DNA from: Clostridiales bacterium
GTDB taxonomy: Bacteria > Bacillota > Clostridia > Christensenellales > Aristaeellaceae
Reading direction: 5' to 3'
NCBI GenBank assembly: GCA_015056155.1
Contig: SVGU01000015.1
Location: 1-45,046, forward strand
DNA length: 45,046 bases
Part shown: in pieces, positions 1-8,242 of the stretch
How the letters are laid out: every line of letters begins with the position of its first letter
Numbering within the stretch: position 1 is the first letter of the stretch
The notes under the pieces: generated by a model
The model's database searches: none
The model's input: the letters and a program-made list of their open reading frames with translations, nothing else
What the model was told of the DNA's origin: nothing
Position numbers and translations under genes: made by a program

Positions 1-908
1 CGCCGCTGCAGGAAAAGATAGAGCACGAGGATGGGCACGATGCACAGGAAGGTCGCCGCCATGAGCATGGCCTCGTTGAACATGATGCCCTCGATATCGT
101 TGGACTGGATCATGGTGTGCTGCTCCTTGTTCAGCTCTGCGTAGAGGTTGGGCAGGCTGTTGGGGAGCATCTTGAGCCAGACATCGTTGAAATAGATGCT
201 CGGCTCGAAGTAGTCGTTCCAGTGCCAGACGATGGACAGCACCGTGCACACCAGCAGGGAGGACTGGCTCATGGGCAGCATGATGTGGGTGAAGGTGCGG
301 ATGGGGCCGCAGCCGTCCACGCGGGCGGCCTCCTCCATCTCGTAGGGCATGCCGGAGAAGAACTGGCGGAACAGGAAGATGAAGAAGCCGCCATTCAGGC
401 CAAAGCCCAGGAAGGAGGGCACCACCAGGGGCAGGTACTGCTCGCTGTTGATCCAGTTCCAGTTGGAGAACTGCATGTACTGGGGGATGATGATCGTCTG
501 CACGGGCACCAGCATCGTCAGGATGACCAGCGTGAACAGCAGGCCCTTGAAGCGGAACTTGTAGCGCGCAAAGGCGTAGCCGGTCAGGGCGCAGGAGAGC
601 ACATGGCCCAGGGTGCAGACGATGGCGACGCGGGCGCTGTTCCACACGTAGGTCTTGAACATCAGCTTGCGGTACGCCACGGAGTAGTTGCTCCACGTCA
701 GCTTCGAGGGCAGCCACTTGACGGTGATGTTGATCAGGTCGTCATCCGTCATCAGGGACTGGGTGATCATCTTGATGAAGGGGTAGAGGAAGACGAAGCT
801 CAGCGCGCAGAGGAGGAAGTAGAAGCCGAAGCGGATCACGCCGTCGCGCAGAAAGCGGGTCCAATGGCTGCTGTTATGCCGGACGTTGGCATTTTTGTTT
901 TTCGCCAT
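1..908 (-). CDS. Carbohydrate ABC transporter permease, MalG type (3' end cut by window)
   Basis: Inner subunit of a sugar importer in the cytoplasmic membrane (binding-protein-dependent transport family, MalG/CUT1). The reading frame starts at ATG 908, preceded by GGAGTG, and stays open to the left edge. About 302 codons are visible; the last visible residues (LYLFLQRR) match the usual C-terminal end of the family, so perhaps only 10-15 residues are missing. The EAA loop reads EEAARVDGCGP, the site that docks onto the ATPase. An N-terminal membrane segment (about residues 25-50) and further hydrophobic helices are visible. It begins 5 bases after the stop of the MalF-type gene and is the last visible gene of the 11167-to-1 operon. 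Substrate cannot be read from the sequence. Confidence 0.93.
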   Translation of the reverse strand, partial: MAKNKNANVRHNSSHWTRFLRDGVIRFGFYFLLCALSFVFLYPFIKMITQSLMTDDDLINITVKWLPSKLTWSNYSVAYRKLMFKTYVWNSARVAIVCTLGHVLSCALTGYAFARYKFRFKGLLFTLVILTMLVPVQTIIIPQYMQFSNWNWINSEQYLPLVVPSFLGFGLNGGFFIFLFRQFFSGMPYEMEEAARVDGCGPIRTFTHIMLPMSQSSLLVCTVLSIVWHWNDYFEPSIYFNDVWLKMLPNSLPNLYAELNKEQHTMIQSNDIEGIMFNEAMLMAATFLCIVPILVLYLFLQR

Positions 909-913
909 GCTTC

Positions 914-2164
914 TCACTCCTTTCCGCCCGAGACGAACACGTACCTGCCCACCACGCCCATGCTCACGCCGCACATCAGCAGCGCAAAGGCGAAGTAGAC
1001 CCAGCTCATCGCAGCGCCGTGGCCGAACTGCTGGTTGGTGAAGGACTGCTCGTAGATGTAGTCGATGATGGGGTTCGTCGCATCGGTGAAGAAGGCAACG
1101 ATGGTGTAGACCAGGTTCATCAGGATGACCGGGGAGATCATCGGCAGGGTGATCTTCCAGAACATTTCCCACTCGGTCGCGCCGTCCACGCGGGCGGCTT
1201 CATAGAGCGAGGTGGAGATGCCCTGCAGACCCGCCAGGAACAGCACGATCTGCACGCCGGACTTCCACAGCACCACCGTGATGCGGTCCAGCACGCCCTG
1301 CAGGAAATCCGTCAGGCTGTGGCCCAGCAGATCCGCAATCAGCTCCGGCACCACGATGCCCGTGGTGATGGTCGTGCCGTCCGCGCCCATGCCCAGCATC
1401 TGCTTCATGACGTAGCCCGCGCCCAGCAGCACCGGGATGAAGAACGCCGCACGGAAGAAGCCGCGGCCCTTCATCGGGCGGTTGATCAGGATCGCTATGA
1501 CCAGCGAGAACACCAGGCAGATGGGGGTGTTGAGCAGGGTGTCAGTGACCGTCTGCAGGAACATGGGGACGAAGTTGATGTCGTAGAAGAAGATGTGCTG
1601 GTAGTTCTCCAGGCCGACGAAGCCCATCTGGAAGCCGTTCATCTTCACGATCTCCGAGAAGGACAGGCGGATGGAGGTTCCGATCGGGCCGAGGAAGAAC
1701 AGGCACAGGCCCACCAGCCACGGCGCGAGGAAGATCAGCGCCTCGAGGGAGCGCTTCTGCTCCATCGTCAGGCGGCTGCCGGCCTTCCGGAAGGGGGTGG
1801 TCAGGAAGCGCCACACCCACTTCAGACCCTTGCCGATCATCCGGCACAGCCAGCGCAGCCCGGTCACCTGATACAGCCACTTCAGGCCAGCCAGCAGCTT
1901 GTGCCAGCACCAGCCAAAGAAGCCGCCGATGGGGGCAAGGATCTTCCGGCCGATCCACGACTCACCAATGATGCGCGGGATGTCCGTGTAGGCAAACACG
2001 AAGATCAGCGCCGCCGCCGCGATGGCGGTGAGCCAGTCATGGTAGGCGACAAAGGCGATCGCCGCGACGATGAGCAGGAAGAGCGCAGCCTTGCCCAGCG
2101 TCTTCAGCGCCTTGTTCATCGCGGACGGCTTGCGTTCCGCGTTCACAGCCTTGCTGGCACTCAC
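914..2164 (-). CDS. Sugar ABC transporter permease, MalF type, with N-terminal extension
   Basis: Partner of the downstream MalG-type permease, 416 aa. I chose GTG 2164 because it overlaps the stop of the DUF5696 gene (GTGA) and has GGAGGG seven bases upstream; ATG 2119 is the alternative. The transport core begins around residue 140 (EALIFLAPWLVGLCLFF) and carries the EAA loop YEAARVDGATEWEMFWKITLP. The family is usually about 290-320 aa. The extra ~120 residues hold two extra hydrophobic segments (about 25-60), then a Trp/Lys-rich stretch with repeated LKWLY, LRWLC and LKWVW motifs that looks like amphipathic helices lying on the membrane. It ends 5 bases before the next gene. Membership of the family is clear; the role of the extension is unknown. 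Confidence 0.9.
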   Translation of the reverse strand: MSASKAVNAERKPSAMNKALKTLGKAALFLLIVAAIAFVAYHDWLTAIAAAALIFVFAYTDIPRIIGESWIGRKILAPIGGFFGWCWHKLLAGLKWLYQVTGLRWLCRMIGKGLKWVWRFLTTPFRKAGSRLTMEQKRSLEALIFLAPWLVGLCLFFLGPIGTSIRLSFSEIVKMNGFQMGFVGLENYQHIFFYDINFVPMFLQTVTDTLLNTPICLVFSLVIAILINRPMKGRGFFRAAFFIPVLLGAGYVMKQMLGMGADGTTITTGIVVPELIADLLGHSLTDFLQGVLDRITVVLWKSGVQIVLFLAGLQGISTSLYEAARVDGATEWEMFWKITLPMISPVILMNLVYTIVAFFTDATNPIIDYIYEQSFTNQQFGHGAAMSWVYFAFALLMCGVSMGVVGRYVFVSGGKE

Positions 2165-4284
2165 TTTGCTCCCTCCTTCGTCACCAGATAGTCGCGGGCG
2201 GGGATGGTCAGGCCGTCCGCCTGCGCATCCGCGCTGCCGTAGTTGACATAAACGATGCAGCCGTTGTCGTAGGTCACCTTGTACAGGTCGGCCGCGATGC
2301 ATTCATGCTGCATGATCATCGCCGTGCGCACGTCCTTCAGGTCGCCCACGGTGAAGGCTTTGGCGATTTCCGCCACCTCGTCGATCCACGCGGTGTACTG
2401 CGCGGTGAAGAGGTTCTGGTACTCCGTGTACATCAGCTCTTCCGTGCTGTCCCAGGTCAGCTCGAAGTAGGGCATGTAGCCCATCTCGACCCAGCGCAGC
2501 GTTTCGCGCTCCAGGTCGCTGGAGAGGTTGCCGGGGACGCCGGTGTAATCACGCACGCCGTGCATCACGATCTGGTAAAAGGGCACGGAGGTCGTGGTGA
2601 ACTGGAAGCCGCTGTCGTCATAGGGCACCTCCGTCATCAGGTCCGCGTACTGAGCCAGCGCCACCGCGCCGCCCACCACGCTCACATGACCGAAGGCTTC
2701 CCGGGACTCCTGAAGCATCTTCAGGCAGGTCGCCAGGCTGTCGGCAGAGGTGTGATAGTGACCGTTGTTGTAGTTGAAGGTGAGGCAGTCGCCGATGAAC
2801 TCGAACCGCAGTCCGTTCACGCCCAGCTTCTGCGCCTCCCTGCGGAACTCCGAGAACTTGCGGTACATCGCTTCCGGGCTGAGGATGAAGGTGTCCTCCT
2901 CCTCGTTGGTCAGGATGGCGTAGTTGCTCAGGTAGACCACGTCGTTGCGCTTGGAGTAGCCCCAGGAATCCTTCGAGGCCTCCACGAAGTTGGCCGTCAG
3001 GCTCAGGGTGCTGCCCATCTGCTCAGTCTTGTCCATCAGGGCGGTCAGGCTGCCGGCGCTGCCGACGGACCGTTCCACGGGCAGGTTATCCGGGGTGTTG
3101 CCGTATCCGCCCTTCGCCCAGCCCTTGAGGGACATCTGGATCTTTTCGACGCCCTTTTGGGCCAGCGCGTCGATGATCTTTTCCGCCTCGTCCAGCGTGG
3201 TGACGGTGCGCTGCGTGTCGAACAGCAGCCCCTTCTCCGGCGCGGACATGAACAGGTCGATCGCCACCGCCTGATCGTTCAGCCGGGGCTCCCAGCCCTG
3301 ATCGTTCAGCAGGTAGTCACGGTAGGCCACCGCCATGTCGCTGTAGGTATCCTTGCCCTCGGGCAGGAAGATCAGGCGCAGGCTGTAGTCCGTTTCCATG
3401 GCCTTCTTGTCGTAGGTCTTGATCTGGCGGCTTGTGACGCGCATGTCGTCAAAGCCGCGGCGGTACTGGAAGTTGGCGAACACGTAGTTCAGCGCGAGGA
3501 TCTTGGTCGAGGAGTTGACGGAGATGCGGGCCGCCTCCGCGCCCTCCTCGATGACGGCCAGCATGGCGTTGCCGCCGGTGGAGATGCCGTAGACGGGCAT
3601 CAGGACCGTGGGCTCCTCCTGCTCAAAGAAGTCCAGGACGCTGTTGTGCTTCTCCAGATTGCCGTAGACGCTGAAGAGCTGCGTGGTCTCCTTGAAGTGG
3701 GCATAATCCTTGAATTCGAGGATCGCGCCCGAGCCGTCGGGGTAGAACAGGAAGCCGTCGGTGTTGTCCGAGGCGGAGCAGAGGAAGGGCATCATGTCGA
3801 TGGACACGATGGAGAAATCGCCGTAGCCCTCGATACGCTCGTAGGGCACGCGCACCAGCACCGTATCGCCCTGCAGCAGGATCTCCACCGACACGCGGAT
3901 CATGTTCGCGCCCAGATCGTAATCCACCCGGACGCCGCCCTCGATCAGCTCATAGCCGGTCGCCAGCTGCTTGTCGTTGAGCAGCACGGCGTTGGTGATG
4001 GAGCCGGCGCCCTTGACCAGGTTGGTGATGTTGACGGTGAGAAGGCTGTTGGCCTTCTTCTGGTTCAGACCGGCGATCTTGCCGGTGAAGTTCGGGTCGT
4101 TCATGGAGGAGGACCAGACCGTGCCGGTCAGCTTGTCCTCCACGTCGATGCCGCAGTGGTCCGCCTTGAGGTACAGCGCCAGGCGCTCGTTCTCCGCCAC
4201 GAAGATACGGTCGTCCGTCTCCGCCGCGGCACAGCCCAGCGCCAGCAGCAGCATGAGGCACAGGACGATTAACTTTTTCATCAT
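2161..4284 (-). CDS. DUF5696-domain secreted protein
   Basis: A 707-aa exported protein of the DUF5696 family, which is commonly found inside sugar ABC operons of Clostridia and Paenibacillus. The start MMKK at 4284 follows GGAGGG. A signal peptide covers about residues 1-21: a leucine-rich core, then GCAAAE. This fits cleavage by signal peptidase I after AAA; the single Cys could alternatively be a poor lipobox. The middle part (about 330-620) contains alternating strand and helix segments such as VEKIQMSLKGWAKGG and GVNGLRFEFIGD, compatible with a TIM-barrel-like glycosidase fold, but I recognise no certain catalytic pair. It lies between the Yip1 gene (15 bases upstream) and the second permease pair, so it probably acts outside the cell on the sugar handled by this operon. 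Confidence 0.78.
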   Translation of the reverse strand: MMKKLIVLCLMLLLALGCAAAETDDRIFVAENERLALYLKADHCGIDVEDKLTGTVWSSSMNDPNFTGKIAGLNQKKANSLLTVNITNLVKGAGSITNAVLLNDKQLATGYELIEGGVRVDYDLGANMIRVSVEILLQGDTVLVRVPYERIEGYGDFSIVSIDMMPFLCSASDNTDGFLFYPDGSGAILEFKDYAHFKETTQLFSVYGNLEKHNSVLDFFEQEEPTVLMPVYGISTGGNAMLAVIEEGAEAARISVNSSTKILALNYVFANFQYRRGFDDMRVTSRQIKTYDKKAMETDYSLRLIFLPEGKDTYSDMAVAYRDYLLNDQGWEPRLNDQAVAIDLFMSAPEKGLLFDTQRTVTTLDEAEKIIDALAQKGVEKIQMSLKGWAKGGYGNTPDNLPVERSVGSAGSLTALMDKTEQMGSTLSLTANFVEASKDSWGYSKRNDVVYLSNYAILTNEEEDTFILSPEAMYRKFSEFRREAQKLGVNGLRFEFIGDCLTFNYNNGHYHTSADSLATCLKMLQESREAFGHVSVVGGAVALAQYADLMTEVPYDDSGFQFTTTSVPFYQIVMHGVRDYTGVPGNLSSDLERETLRWVEMGYMPYFELTWDSTEELMYTEYQNLFTAQYTAWIDEVAEIAKAFTVGDLKDVRTAMIMQHECIAADLYKVTYDNGCIVYVNYGSADAQADGLTIPARDYLVTKEGAK

Positions 4285-4299
4285 CTTATCCCTCCTGCA

Positions 4300-4926
4300 T
4301 CAGTCGATCCGGTAGACCACTTCGTAGAACATCTCCTTGACCATCTGCACGAACTGGGAGCTGATGGTGTACAGGAGGATGACGACCGCCCAGATCATCA
4401 CCATGGTGAACAGGGACAGGCCGATCATCAGGACCGTCTTGCCGACGGTGTAGCCGTTCATTTCCTTCAGGGCAATGATCATCAGCATCACGACCCATGC
4501 CAGGATGCCGAACTCAATGACCACATACAGCCCCAGCTGGTTGCCGTCCATCAGGCGGGAGGCAATGTTCAGGATGGGCGTAAAGAGGATGTAAGGCGTG
4601 AGCGCGTAGGAGGAGAACAGCAGCGTCTCCCGGAAGAGCGTCTCGCCGTCGAGGATGGTGGTCATCGCGTAGGAGGCCAGCACCCACGTCAGCACGGGCA
4701 CGAACAGCTTGCCGCACTCCAGCAGCAGGTTCGCCTTGCGCACCTCTACCGCCGCCAGCGGGTAATGCGTCACGTAGATGGAGAAGACGCGTACCATCAA
4801 CGCCAGCGCCAGCAGGATGATCACCGGCCACCAGTTCATCTTCCTTTCGCGCTGCTTCTTGATGTGCTCCGTCACGACGATCGGATGGAACAGGGTCATC
4901 AGACAAAGCTTCAGGCTCTCGACCAT
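4300..4926 (-). CDS. Yip1-family integral membrane protein
   Basis: A 208-aa polytopic membrane protein. The start ATG 4926 sits one base after the upstream stop at 4928, with AAGGGGG before it. The order is a short N-terminal cytoplasmic stretch (LKLCLMTLFHPIVVTEHIKKQRE), a first hydrophobic helix (WWPVIILLALALMVRVFSI), and then four further hydrophobic segments ending near VVILLYTISSQF. The HP..V..I opening and the five-helix layout are typical of bacterial Yip1 (PF04893) proteins. These often occur in the same type of sugar operon with NHL and DUF5696 genes, but their role is not established. A part in assembling or regulating the two permease pairs is only inference from position. Confidence 0.75.
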   Translation of the reverse strand: MVESLKLCLMTLFHPIVVTEHIKKQRERKMNWWPVIILLALALMVRVFSIYVTHYPLAAVEVRKANLLLECGKLFVPVLTWVLASYAMTTILDGETLFRETLLFSSYALTPYILFTPILNIASRLMDGNQLGLYVVIEFGILAWVVMLMIIALKEMNGYTVGKTVLMIGLSLFTMVMIWAVVILLYTISSQFVQMVKEMFYEVVYRID

Positions 4927-4927
4927 G

Positions 4928-6355
4928 TTACAGCCCCCTTCCCATCTGTACGTCGTCCGCCCACTGGTCCGCCTTGCGCTTGGCAAGCCCCAGGAGCTTG
5001 AGCAGCAGGAAGCCGCCCACGAAGATCACCGCCACCACGGGCACGAAATACTTGCGGAACAGCTCATGCCGGTATTCGCCGAAGGCCTTCGAATAGCCCT
5101 CCTTGTCATCTGCAAGCCGGTAGGATTCCAGCGCTTCCTCCCACTTTTCCTGCTTGCCCATGACCTTCGCCACGCCCTGATGCGCCAGTGCGTAGTTGCT
5201 GTCGATCTCCAGCACCTGCTCCCAGTACCCCAGCGCCTCCTCGTAGCGGCCCTCGCCGTGGAGTGTGACCGCCTGATGGATCAGCTGGATGAAGTGCGTG
5301 GGCTCAAAGACGGTGATGGAGCCGGTGTTGTAGTCCAGGACGTAAAGCCGGCCGGCGGAGTCCGCGTCGATGCTCACAGGGATCTGGAACAGGCCGCCCA
5401 CGGTGCCGATGCCGCCGAAGGTGCACAGGAGGTTGCCCTCCTGGTCGTACTGGTAGATCAGGCCCGTCAGACGGTCCACAACGGTAATGATGCCGTTGTT
5501 CTCCACCGTGATGTCCGCCAGGGTCGGCGTGAGGGGCTTGCCCTCGTCGTCCTCCAGGGTGAAGCCGTACTTCTCCTCGGGGTAGGTGTTGTTGCCCACC
5601 GTGTTCAGCTTGCGGATCTGGGCGGTATCCTTGTTGGAAAGGATGCCGTAGATCATGTTGTCCGTGCCGATGAAGAAGTTCGAGTAGCTGGCCGGCTCCT
5701 GCTTGACGGTGCGCTCGACCTGGGACTTGGAGCCGAACATGCGGATCAGCGTGCGGGACAGGGAGAAGCCCACGTCGTCCGCGCCGAGGTAGCCGCGGAA
5801 GTTGTTGCCCTCGTCCAGGGTGATCAGGTTCGCGCCCTTGAGGACGTAGATGTAGCCGGTGTTGGCCACGAAGAGCTTCTGCACGTCGAAGGTGAAGTTG
5901 TTCTCCAGCAGCGCAGAGTCCGGCTTCACAAAATCCTTGCGGTGGGTGCGGTCGGCGTTGAGGACCGTCAGGCGCAGGTTGCCGGTATCGGCGATCCACA
6001 CGGACAGGTCGTCGTCCACATACACGCCGCGGGGCTTGTTGAGCTTCTTGTCGCCGGAGGCGGTGATCTCCTCCTGCACCTCGCCCTCCAGGTTCAGCTT
6101 GAGGACGCGGTTGTTTTCCGTGTCGGCCACATAGAGCATGTCGTCAGGACCCACGAACAGGTCCTCGGGATGCTTGAGGAAGTCGTATGCGCCCAGATTC
6201 TTGTAGGTGGTGTAGACCTCGTAGGCCGTGGGGATCGGGATGTAGGTCTCGTCCTTGTCCGCCACGAAGGCGTCCATGCCCACCACTGCGGAGGCGCCCG
6301 TTGCGCTCATCGTCAGCAGCAGCGCCATCAGGAAGGTAACAAAGCGTTTCATCAT
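4928..6355 (-). CDS. NHL-repeat protein with TPR segment and C-terminal membrane anchor
   Basis: A 475-aa exported, membrane-anchored protein. The start at ATG 6355 (MMKR) has GGAGGGGA upstream. A signal peptide spans about residues 1-23 (ends SATGASA). From about 45 to 340 there are beta-propeller NHL blades, for example PEDLFVGPDDMLYVADTENN, PRGVYVDDDLSVWIADTGN and ISIDADSAGRLYVLDYNTG. Residues about 350-430 form TPR-like helices (EGRYEEALGYWEQVLEIDSNYALAHQ split over two repeats). A single membrane helix follows (VPVVAVIFVGGFLLLKLLG) with a short positively charged tail. The propeller would face outward and the tail inward. It sits 13 bases downstream of the first MalG-type permease. A scaffold or sensor for the transporter is inference; no enzyme motif is visible. 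Confidence 0.82.
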   Translation of the reverse strand: MMKRFVTFLMALLLTMSATGASAVVGMDAFVADKDETYIPIPTAYEVYTTYKNLGAYDFLKHPEDLFVGPDDMLYVADTENNRVLKLNLEGEVQEEITASGDKKLNKPRGVYVDDDLSVWIADTGNLRLTVLNADRTHRKDFVKPDSALLENNFTFDVQKLFVANTGYIYVLKGANLITLDEGNNFRGYLGADDVGFSLSRTLIRMFGSKSQVERTVKQEPASYSNFFIGTDNMIYGILSNKDTAQIRKLNTVGNNTYPEEKYGFTLEDDEGKPLTPTLADITVENNGIITVVDRLTGLIYQYDQEGNLLCTFGGIGTVGGLFQIPVSIDADSAGRLYVLDYNTGSITVFEPTHFIQLIHQAVTLHGEGRYEEALGYWEQVLEIDSNYALAHQGVAKVMGKQEKWEEALESYRLADDKEGYSKAFGEYRHELFRKYFVPVVAVIFVGGFLLLKLLGLAKRKADQWADDVQMGRGL

Positions 6356-6368
6356 CTTTCTCCCCTCC

Positions 6369-7289
6369 TTAGGACTTGATGCCGGAGTAGGACATGGTTT
6401 CCATGACCTTGCCGCGCATGAATGCAAACACGAGGATGGAGGGCAGCGTGGTGAGGAACGTCGCCGCGCCGACCGTGCCCGCACGGGCCACCACGCCCGC
6501 GCCGCCTGCCAGCGTCTGCAGCGCCAGAGGCATGGTCTTGAGCGCGTTGGACTGGATGAAGATCAGCGGGGAGAAGTAGTCGTTCCAGTTGTTGACGAAG
6601 GAGAACACCGCCAGGGTCGTCCACGCGGGCTTGAGCAGCGGCATGGCGATCTTCCAGAAGATGTACAGCTCCTTCGCGCCGTCGATGCGCGCCGCCTCCA
6701 GGATGGAGTCCGGCAGCTGCTCGCAGAACTGCTTCACGAGGAAGAAGTTGTACGCCACGGCGATCTTGGGAATGATCAGCGCCCAGTAGGTGTTGACCAT
6801 GTGCAGCTCGTTGACGACGAGGTAGTTGGGGATCTGCGTCACATGGGGCGAGAAGGACAGCGCCGCCACGACGATGGCGAAGATGACCCCGGAGCCCGCC
6901 GGCTTATGCTTGACCAGACCGTACGCGCCCAGCGAGCAGACCATGATGGAGGCGATCACCGTCACCACGGTCGTGAACAGGGAGTTGAAGATGTAGCGCG
7001 TGAAGGGAACGGTCGAGGAGGACAGGGAGGTGAGCAGATCGGAGAAGTTGCGCAGGGTCGGCTTCTGCACGATGATGCGCGGCGGGTACAGGTACAGTTC
7101 GTCCAGCGGCATCAGCGCGCGGCACACCATCGCAAACAGCGGCAGTCCGCAGAAGATCACCATCACCGTCAGGAACAGGTACAGCATGACCTTCGAGAAG
7201 GAAGGCCGGTGAAGCCGGTAGCGGTTCTTGCCGATCTTCAGGGACGGCAGCGGGTGCCGCTGCTTGCGGTTCAGCTTGATCGCAGTCAT
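6369..7289 (-). CDS. Carbohydrate ABC transporter permease, MalG type (first pair)
   Basis: A 306-aa membrane subunit of a CUT1-type sugar importer. ATG 7289 is chosen because GGAGGG lies seven bases before it; an open frame nine codons longer lacks such a site. The order is a basic N-terminus (KLNRKQRHPLPSLKIGKNRYRL), a first helix (VMLYLFLTVMVIFCGLPLFAMV), several further helices, and an EAA loop near ILEAARIDGAKELYIFWKIA. The gene starts 16 bases after the MalF-type stop and ends 13 bases before the NHL gene, so it is co-transcribed. It pairs with the permease at 7306-8226. It is clearly a paralogue of, not a duplicate of, the permease at 1-908. Confidence 0.94.
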   Translation of the reverse strand: MTAIKLNRKQRHPLPSLKIGKNRYRLHRPSFSKVMLYLFLTVMVIFCGLPLFAMVCRALMPLDELYLYPPRIIVQKPTLRNFSDLLTSLSSSTVPFTRYIFNSLFTTVVTVIASIMVCSLGAYGLVKHKPAGSGVIFAIVVAALSFSPHVTQIPNYLVVNELHMVNTYWALIIPKIAVAYNFFLVKQFCEQLPDSILEAARIDGAKELYIFWKIAMPLLKPAWTTLAVFSFVNNWNDYFSPLIFIQSNALKTMPLALQTLAGGAGVVARAGTVGAATFLTTLPSILVFAFMRGKVMETMSYSGIKS

Positions 7290-7305
7290 TTTGGCCCTCC
7301 TTTCA

Positions 7306-8226
7306 TCAGGTGTCATCGCGGAACACGCGCATGCACACGCGGCCCAGCACGAAGGTGATCAGGAACAGCACCATGGCGACGGCCGACGCATAGCCCATGT
7401 TGAAGCGGGTGAAGGCGTAGTCGTACAGGTGCGCGACGATGGTATGGGCGGAGTAGTTGGGGCTGGGCATGCCGGCCACGGCGGTCGCCACGTCGAACAC
7501 GGCAAACGCGCCGACGATGGAGTTGATCGCGCCGAAGAGCATCTGGGGCTTCATCAGCGGAATGGTGATGAAGCGCAGCTCCTGCCACTTGTTCTTGATG
7601 CCGTCCACGCGGCCCGCCTCGTACATCGACGGATCGATGTTCTGGAAGCCCGCCAGGAAGCTGAGGAAGCCGTTGCCCATGGACATCCAGACGGAGATGA
7701 TCATGATGACCGGCAGGACGTAATTCGCGTCCTTGGTCCACAGGATCGGCTCCATGATCACGCCGAAGCGCAGCAGCAGGTTGTTGATGTAGCCGTAGCG
7801 GTCGCCGGAGAAGAGGATGAGCCAGATGGTGGACATGGCCACGCCGCTGGTCAGGGAGGGGGCGTAGAACGCCAGGGAGAAGAAGCCGCGGCCCTTCTTC
7901 ACCAGCGTGATGATCCACGCCATGATGAAGGAGGCGAAGTAGCCCAGGGGGCCGGTGACCACGGCCAGCAGCAGCGTGTTCTGGAGGGAGATGAGGAAGA
8001 CGTCGTCATCCAGGATGAGCTGCGCGTAGTTGTCCAGGCCCACAAAGTCGGGCGTCTGGATCATGTTGTAGTTGGTCAGGGAGTAGTACATCGCCACGGC
8101 CACGGGCACGATGACGAAAACCGAGAACAGGATCAGGAAGGGCAGCAGGAAGGCGTAGCCAACCGCATTTTTCCGCAGCCACTCCTTCATGCCGCCATTG
8201 GGGTTTTTCTGGCTGATGGCAGTCAT
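7306..8226 (-). CDS. Sugar ABC transporter permease, MalF type (first pair)
   Basis: A 306-aa membrane subunit of a CUT1-type importer. ATG 8226 follows AAGGAGGG with normal spacing; its first residues MTAISQKNPNGGMKEWLRK lead into a first membrane helix (AVGYAFLLPFLILFSVFVIV). The P2 loop (YYSLTNYNMIQTPDFVGLDNY) and the EAA loop (MYEAGRVDGIKNKWQELRF) are canonical for MalF/UgpA proteins. Length is normal for the family, unlike the second MalF-type gene of the operon. It starts 16 bases after the solute-binding gene stop. It is likely to form the heterodimeric pore with the product of 6369-7289. Confidence 0.94.
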   Translation of the reverse strand: MTAISQKNPNGGMKEWLRKNAVGYAFLLPFLILFSVFVIVPVAVAMYYSLTNYNMIQTPDFVGLDNYAQLILDDDVFLISLQNTLLLAVVTGPLGYFASFIMAWIITLVKKGRGFFSLAFYAPSLTSGVAMSTIWLILFSGDRYGYINNLLLRFGVIMEPILWTKDANYVLPVIMIISVWMSMGNGFLSFLAGFQNIDPSMYEAGRVDGIKNKWQELRFITIPLMKPQMLFGAINSIVGAFAVFDVATAVAGMPSPNYSAHTIVAHLYDYAFTRFNMGYASAVAMVLFLITFVLGRVCMRVFRDDT

Positions 8227-8242
8227 AAGCTGGCCCTCCTTA

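Noticed and set aside
4300..4986. Longer start for the Yip1-family gene
   Set aside because: The 20 extra residues are Arg/Gly-rich, overlap the NHL gene and lack a ribosome site; ATG 4926 has one.
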